From Streptomyces ochraceiscleroticus (lineage in GTDB: Bacteria; Actinomycetota; Actinomycetes; Streptomycetales; Streptomycetaceae): a DNA stretch of 9,263 nt. The notes below the pieces were generated by a model. The model had not been told where the DNA came from and did no database searches. It saw only the letters and a program-made list of their open reading frames with translations. Shown in pieces: positions 5,331 through 9,263 of this stretch; within the stretch, counting starts at the first letter, position 1; every line of letters starts with the position of its first letter. The position numbers and the translations under genes were made by a program. The stretch is taken from positions 1 to 9,263 of the forward strand of contig NZ_JOAX01000056.1 in assembly GCF_000720485.1 (NCBI RefSeq), given 5' to 3'.

Positions 5331-7361
5331 ATGACAGCGACGACCGACGGAAGCACCGGGGCGGCCCTGCCGTCCCGGGCACCCGCGGCCAGCGATGCCA
5401 CCGCTGAGACCACTGACCGGAGCCCCGCGACCCCGCCCCCGGCGCCCGACGGCCTGACGGGCACGGCGCGGCAGGCGACCGCCCGGGCCACCGAATACCT
5501 CCTCTCCCTCCAGGACCCCGCCGGCTGGTGGAAGGGCGACCTCGACACCAATGTGACGATGGACGCCGAGGACCTGATGCTCCGCCAGTTCTTGGGCATC
5601 AGCGACCCGAAGACCACCGAGGCCGCCGCCCGCTTCGTACGCGGCGAGCAGCGCGACGACGGCACCTGGGCCAGCTTCTACGGCGGCCCCGGCGAGCTCT
5701 CCACGACCATCGAGGGCTATGTGGCCCTCCGCCTGGCCGGCGACCGGCCCGACGAGCCGCACATGGCCAGGTCGTCCGCCTGGATCCGTGCGCAGGGCGG
5801 CATCGCGGCGTCCCGCGTCTTCACCCGCATCTGGCTGGCCCTCTTCGGCTGGTGTAAGTGGGAGGACCTGCCGGACCTGCCTCCGGAGCTCATTGCCCTC
5901 CCGAAGTGGTTCCCGCTCAATATCTACGACTTCGGCTGCTGGGCCCGGCAGACCATCGTCCCGCTGACGATCGTCTCGGCCCACCGGCCCGTACGCCCCG
6001 CGCCGTTCGCCCTCGACGAGCTGCACACCGATCCCCGGAACCCGAACCCGCCGCGGCCGCTCGCCCCCCTCACCACCTGGGACGGCGTCTTCCAGCGCCT
6101 GGACAAGGCGCTGCACGCCTACCACAAGGTCACGCCGCGCCGGCTGCGCCGCAGTGCCATGCGCACCGCGGCGCGCTGGATCATCGAGCGGCAGGAGAAC
6201 GACGGCTGCTGGGGCGGCATCCAGCCCCCGGCGGTCTACTCGGTCATCGCGCTGCACCTGCTGGGCTACGACCTGGACCACCCCGTGCTCCGCGAGGGCC
6301 TGGCCTCCCTGGACCGCTTCACCGTCTGGCGCGAGGACGGTCACGGTGCTCCCGTCCGCATGATCGAGGCGTGCCAGTCCCCGGTCTGGGACACCTGCCT
6401 CGCCACCATCGCGCTCGCCGACGCGGGACTGCCCCGCGACCACCCGCAGCTCGTCAAGGCCGCCGACTGGATGCTGGACGAGCAGATCGACCGGCCCGGC
6501 GACTGGGCCGTGCGCCGGCCGACGCTGCCCTCCGGCGGCTGGGCCTTCGAGTTCGAGAACGACAACTACCCGGACATCGACGACACCGCCGAGGTCGTCC
6601 TCGCACTGCGCCGGGTCGAGCACCCGGACCCGCAGCGCGTCGAGGACGCCGTACGCCGCGCCGTGCGCTGGAACCTCGGCATGCAGTCCCGCAACGGGGC
6701 CTGGGGCGCCTTCGACGCCGACAACACCAGCCCCTTCCCCGACCGGCTGCCCTTCTGCGACTTCGGCGAGGTCATCGACCCGCCGTCGGCCGACGTCACC
6801 GCGCACGTCGTGGAGATGGCGGCGGACGTCGGCGCCACCCACGACCCGCGGATCCGGCGCGGCATCGAATGGCTGCTGGCCGAGCAGGACCCGACCGGCG
6901 CGTGGTTCGGCCGCTGGGGCACCAACTACGTCTACGGCACCGGCTCCGTACTGCCCGCGCTCGTCGCGGCCGGCATCCCCGCCTCGCACCCCGCGATCCG
7001 CCGCGCGGTCTCCTGGCTGGAGAGCGTGCAGAACGACGACGGCGGCTGGGGCGAGGACCAGCGCTCCTACAAGGACCGCGACTGGATCGGGCGCGGCGCC
7101 TCGACCGCCTCGCAGACCGGCTGGGCGCTGATGGCGCTGCTCGCGGCCGGCGAGCGGGACAGCAAGGCCGTGGAACGTGGCGTGCAGTGGCTGGCCGCCA
7201 CGCAGCGCCCCGACGGCTCCTGGGACGAGCCGTACTTCACCGGCACCGGCTTCCCCTGGGACTTCTCGATCAACTACCACCTCTACCGGCAGGTCTTCCC
7301 GCTCACGGCCCTGGGCCGCTATCTGGGCGGCGGTCCGGCCCCAGCGGCCGTGAGGTCCTAG
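5331..7361 (+). CDS. shc: Squalene-hopene cyclase
   Basis: A class II triterpene cyclase, a monotopic membrane enzyme that protonates squalene and folds it into the pentacyclic hopene/hopanol skeleton. The catalytic acid motif is D415-I-D417-D418-T-A in NYPDIDDTAEVV, matching the DxDD of bacterial cyclases. Several QW repeats are visible: QDPAGWWKGDL (from residue 61), QENDGCWGG, QSRNGAWGAF, QDPTGAWFGRWG, QNDDGGWGE and QRPDGSWDE. The C-terminal segment FPWDFSINYHLYRQVFPLTALGRYL is also typical. Length is 676 residues, as expected, with a Thr/Ala/Pro-rich and probably disordered N-terminus of about 45 residues. ATG 5331 follows AGGGGA (5321-5326). ATG 5295 in the same frame would add 12 residues (MHLSLITAEGEA) and has GGAAG before it, but that stretch is AT-rich and looks like leader. 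The stop TAG abuts the hpnG ATG with no spacer. Confidence 0.97.
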   Translation: MTATTDGSTGAALPSRAPAASDATAETTDRSPATPPPAPDGLTGTARQATARATEYLLSLQDPAGWWKGDLDTNVTMDAEDLMLRQFLGISDPKTTEAAARFVRGEQRDDGTWASFYGGPGELSTTIEGYVALRLAGDRPDEPHMARSSAWIRAQGGIAASRVFTRIWLALFGWCKWEDLPDLPPELIALPKWFPLNIYDFGCWARQTIVPLTIVSAHRPVRPAPFALDELHTDPRNPNPPRPLAPLTTWDGVFQRLDKALHAYHKVTPRRLRRSAMRTAARWIIERQENDGCWGGIQPPAVYSVIALHLLGYDLDHPVLREGLASLDRFTVWREDGHGAPVRMIEACQSPVWDTCLATIALADAGLPRDHPQLVKAADWMLDEQIDRPGDWAVRRPTLPSGGWAFEFENDNYPDIDDTAEVVLALRRVEHPDPQRVEDAVRRAVRWNLGMQSRNGAWGAFDADNTSPFPDRLPFCDFGEVIDPPSADVTAHVVEMAADVGATHDPRIRRGIEWLLAEQDPTGAWFGRWGTNYVYGTGSVLPALVAAGIPASHPAIRRAVSWLESVQNDDGGWGEDQRSYKDRDWIGRGASTASQTGWALMALLAAGERDSKAVERGVQWLAATQRPDGSWDEPYFTGTGFPWDFSINYHLYRQVFPLTALGRYLGGGPAPAAVRS

Positions 7362-8006
7362 ATGACCGACCCGGACGGCCCGTCCCCGGGCACGCCGCCA
7401 CCGCTGCTGGTCGCCTGCGCGCTCGGCATCGAGCGCTTCGCGCTGCGCGGCGGCCCGGCCGGCACGGTGCTGCGCACGGGCATGGGCCCGCAGGCGGCGG
7501 AGCGGGCCATCGGCGCCGCGCTCGGCGCCGGCGCGCCCACCGCGGCCTCGCCCGTCGTCGCCAGCGGCTTCTGTGCCGGGCTCGCGCCGGGCATGCGCCC
7601 CGGTGACGTGGTCGTCGCGGACGCCACCCGCGAGCACCAGCCGGACCGCCCCGAGGCCGTCTGCCGCGACAACGCGCCGCTCGTCGCGGCCCTGAAGGAG
7701 CGCGGCCTGACCGTGCACTCCGGGCTGCTGCTCGGCAGCGACCACGTCGTGCGCGGCGCCGAGCGGACCGCGCTGCACGCCGCCGGGGCGGTCGCCGTGG
7801 ACATGGAGTCCGCCGCGACGCTCGGCAGCGCGCTGCGGGCCGGTCCCCGCCCCGTTGCCGCCGTCCGAGTGGTCGTGGACGCTCCAGAGCACGAACTCGT
7901 TCGTATTGGCACGATACGCGGGGGAATATCGGCCTTCCGCGTCTTGCGTGCCGTCCTTCCCGTTTTCTTTGAATGGCACCGTTCTTTGCTGCTCCCCAGG
8001 AGGTGA
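7362..8006 (+). CDS. hpnG: Hopanoid-associated nucleosidase HpnG
   Basis: A member of the nucleoside phosphorylase/MTA-SAH nucleosidase superfamily. HpnG removes adenine from adenosylhopane, made by HpnH, giving the ribosylhopane precursor of bacteriohopane side chains. The N-terminal ACALGIE places E24 near the position of the family's general acid. ASGFCAGLAPGMRPGDVVVAD is the central ligand-site block. VDMESAA (M148-E149-S150) is the ribose-binding signature, and VRVVVDAPEHE places D173 24 residues later, matching the catalytic Asp spacing of MTA/SAH nucleosidase. Length is 214 residues, normal for HpnG. GAGGT at 7352-7356 precedes the ATG by 5 nt, inside the end of shc. From about 7880 the codons become noticeably richer in A/T than the rest of the gene. 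The final bases form part of the hpnH ribosome site. Confidence 0.9.
   Translation: MTDPDGPSPGTPPPLLVACALGIERFALRGGPAGTVLRTGMGPQAAERAIGAALGAGAPTAASPVVASGFCAGLAPGMRPGDVVVADATREHQPDRPEAVCRDNAPLVAALKERGLTVHSGLLLGSDHVVRGAERTALHAAGAVAVDMESAATLGSALRAGPRPVAAVRVVVDAPEHELVRIGTIRGGISAFRVLRAVLPVFFEWHRSLLLPRR
7998..8006 (+). promoter_or_regulatory. Full-consensus ribosome binding site for hpnH
   Basis: AGGAGGTGA matches the full anti-Shine-Dalgarno complement; its TGA is also the hpnG stop. It lies 5 nt before ATG 8012. This decides that start over the in-frame ATG 7973 inside hpnG, which would add 13 residues and has no such site. Confidence 0.8.
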
Positions 8007-8011
8007 GCCAG

Positions 8012-9037
8012 ATGGCCATGCCGCTCCGTCAGACCATCAGGGTCGGGACGTATCTCTTTGAACAGAAAATGCTCCGGCGGCGTGCGAAGTTCCCGCTCAT
8101 CGTCGAGCTGGAGCCGCTGTACGCGTGCAATCTCGCGTGCGAGGGCTGTGGAAAGATCCAGCACCCGGCCGGGGTGCTGAAGCAGCGGATGCCGGTCGCC
8201 CAGGCGGTCGGCGCCGTACTGGAATCCGGCGCCCCGATGGTCTCCATCGCGGGTGGCGAGCCCCTGATGCACCCTCAGATCGACGAGATCGTGCGCCAGC
8301 TCGTCGCCAAGAAGAAGTACGTCTTCCTGTGCACCAACGCCATGCTGCTGCGCAAGAAGATGGACAAGTTCACCCCGTCGCCGTACTTCGCCTTCGCGGT
8401 GCACATCGACGGGATGCGCGAGCGTCACGACGAGTCCGTGGCCAAGGAAGGCGTCTTCGACGAGGCCGTGGAGGCCATCAAGGAAGCCAAGCGCCGCGGC
8501 TTCCGGGTCACCACGAACTCCACCTTCTTCAACACCGACACCCCGCAGACCATCATCGAGGTGCTCAACTTCCTCAACGACGACCTCAAGGTCGACGAGA
8601 TGATGCTCTCGCCCGCCTACGCCTACGAGAAGGCCCCCGACCAGGAGCACTTCCTTGGCGTCGAGCAGACCAGGGAGCTGTTCAAGAAGGCGTTCGCCGG
8701 CGGCAACCGGCGCCGCTGGCGGCTCAACCACAGCCCGCTCTTCCTGGACTTCCTGGAGGGCAAGGCGGACTTCCCCTGCACCGCCTGGGCGATCCCGAAC
8801 TACTCCCTGTTCGGCTGGCAGCGCCCCTGCTACCTGATGAGCGACGGGTACGTCCCCACGTACCGGGAGCTGATCGAGGAGACCGACTGGGACAAGTACG
8901 GCCGCGGCAAGGATCCGCGCTGCGCCAACTGCATGGCGCACTGCGGCTACGAACCGACCGCCGTCCTGGCGACCATGGGCTCCCTGAAGGAGTCGCTGCG
9001 CGCCGCCCGCGAGACCGTCGCCGGAAGCCACGGGTGA
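8012..9037 (+). CDS. hpnH: Adenosyl-hopene transferase HpnH (radical SAM)
   Basis: A radical S-adenosylmethionine enzyme that joins the 5'-deoxyadenosyl group to hopene (diploptene), making adenosylhopane, the first C35 hopanoid. The cluster motif is C39-x3-C43-x2-C46 in [16 protein letters not shown], which holds the [4Fe-4S] cluster. GGEP (residues 81-84) is the SAM amino-group contact. A C-terminal region with C304-x2-C307-x3-C311 ([16 protein letters not shown]) is characteristic of HpnH, where it forms a conserved C-terminal domain. Length is 341 residues, normal for the family. The start at 8012 follows from a full-consensus ribosome site 5 nt upstream, and the conserved [17 protein letters not shown] segment begins within two codons. 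The gene lies 5 nt after hpnG, whose product acts on its product, and 4 nt before ispG. Confidence 0.95.
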   Translation: MAMPLRQTIRVGTYLFEQKMLRRRAKFPLIVELEPLYACNLACEGCGKIQHPAGVLKQRMPVAQAVGAVLESGAPMVSIAGGEPLMHPQIDEIVRQLVAKKKYVFLCTNAMLLRKKMDKFTPSPYFAFAVHIDGMRERHDESVAKEGVFDEAVEAIKEAKRRGFRVTTNSTFFNTDTPQTIIEVLNFLNDDLKVDEMMLSPAYAYEKAPDQEHFLGVEQTRELFKKAFAGGNRRRWRLNHSPLFLDFLEGKADFPCTAWAIPNYSLFGWQRPCYLMSDGYVPTYRELIEETDWDKYGRGKDPRCANCMAHCGYEPTAVLATMGSLKESLRAARETVAGSHG

Positions 9038-9041
9038 CGTC

Positions 9042-9263
9042 ATGACCATTGGTGAGCCTCCCGGGGGGCCGGGGGTTGTCCCCCGGAAAAGCACAGCGCT
9101 GGGGCTCCCCGAGGTCCCGGCCCGGCCCCTGGCCGTCCGGCGCATCTCGCGCCGGATCCAGGTCGGGCCGGTGGCCGTGGGCGGGGACGCGCCCGTCTCC
9201 GTGCAGTCGATGACGACGACGCGTACGGCGGACATTGGGGCGACGCTGCAGCAGATCGCGGAG
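9042..9263 (+). CDS. ispG: 4-hydroxy-3-methylbut-2-enyl diphosphate synthase IspG (3' partial)
   Basis: The first 74 codons of IspG (GcpE), the iron-sulfur enzyme of the MEP pathway that converts methylerythritol cyclodiphosphate to hydroxymethylbutenyl diphosphate. The stretch [20 protein letters not shown], then [20 protein letters not shown], is the hallmark N-terminus, where SVQSMT sits at the start of the TIM barrel. The C-terminal cysteines are beyond the window. ATG 9042 lies 4 nt after the hpnH stop, with GGGTGA (9032-9037) as a modest ribosome site. No other in-frame ATG or GTG occurs before the conserved block, so the first residues [19 protein letters not shown], which include a palindrome, appear to be translated. 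Its place behind hpnH suggests a hopanoid-dedicated copy that raises isoprenoid supply; Streptomyces commonly carry another ispG elsewhere, which I cannot see here. A dxs gene may follow, by analogy with known clusters. Confidence 0.93.
   Translation, partial: MTIGEPPGGPGVVPRKSTALGLPEVPARPLAVRRISRRIQVGPVAVGGDAPVSVQSMTTTRTADIGATLQQIAE
9069..9086 (+). repeat. Perfect GC hairpin in the ispG N-terminal codons
   Basis: CCGGGGG (9069-9075), loop TTGT, CCCCCGG (9080-9086), followed by AAAA. It falls 27 nt into the ispG reading frame. The sequence resembles the G/C palindromes that occur between genes in Streptomyces. On the + strand it lacks the T run of a terminator, so it may act as a translational or stability element between hpnH and ispG. 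Confidence 0.6.

Noticed and set aside
4797..7979. 1060-codon open frame on the - strand opposite the prenyl synthase, shc and hpnG
   Set aside because: It is a shadow of strongly GC-biased genes on the + strand. Its translation is low-complexity Gly/Ala/Arg/Val with no domain, and it runs across several well-identified genes.
7973..8011. hpnH starting at ATG 7973
   Set aside because: This start is inside hpnG and lacks a good ribosome site. AGGAGGTGA at 7998-8006 points clearly to ATG 8012.
7358..9235. 625-codon open frame on the - strand opposite hpnG, hpnH and ispG
   Set aside because: It is antisense to three conserved genes, and its composition is what GC-rich third positions produce in the opposite strand. 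No motif supports it.
1..9263. CRISPR array, tRNA/rRNA genes, insertion sequences or phage genes
   Set aside because: No regularly spaced repeats, no tRNA-like cloverleaf and no transposase or integrase motifs were seen on either strand.

Overview
The window looks like a Streptomyces (or close actinomycete) chromosome. It is very GC-rich with strong G/C at third codon positions, uses both GTG and ATG starts, and has many stop/start overlaps. The gene order is the hopanoid order I recall from Streptomyces genomes. Every supported gene is on the + strand; the long open frames on the - strand are shadows of GC-biased coding sequence.

Layout. Positions 1-450 hold the 3' part of an ABC transporter ATPase of the polysaccharide/teichoic-acid export type. 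Its last part (from about 340) no longer resembles the family, so it looks truncated next to the hopanoid locus. Positions 451-583 are a regulatory/leader region with a hairpin, weak promoter candidates and a possible short leader ORF. The operon follows: hpnC (584-1519), hpnD (1516-2469), a 51-codon ORF of unknown function (2466-2621), hpnE (2618-4081), a short-chain polyprenyl diphosphate synthase (4078-5199), a 131-nt gap with a palindrome and a large inverted repeat, shc (5331-7361), hpnG (7362-8006), hpnH (8012-9037) and the first 74 codons of ispG (9042 to the window end).

Pathway. IspG feeds the MEP pathway and the prenyl synthase most likely makes farnesyl diphosphate. HpnD joins two FPP to presqualene diphosphate, HpnC converts that to hydroxysqualene, and HpnE reduces it to squalene. 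Shc cyclises squalene to hopene. HpnH adds a 5'-deoxyadenosyl group to make adenosylhopane, and HpnG removes adenine to start the ribosyl/bacteriohopane side chain.

The pathway itself is well known. The less ordinary parts are the small ORF coupled at both ends, with an internal 45-bp duplication; a Streptomyces-type palindromic repeat inserted in frame in hpnC; a hairpin inside the N-terminal codons of ispG; two equally good starts for the prenyl synthase; the structured gap before shc; and the broken ABC ATPase end at the operon border.
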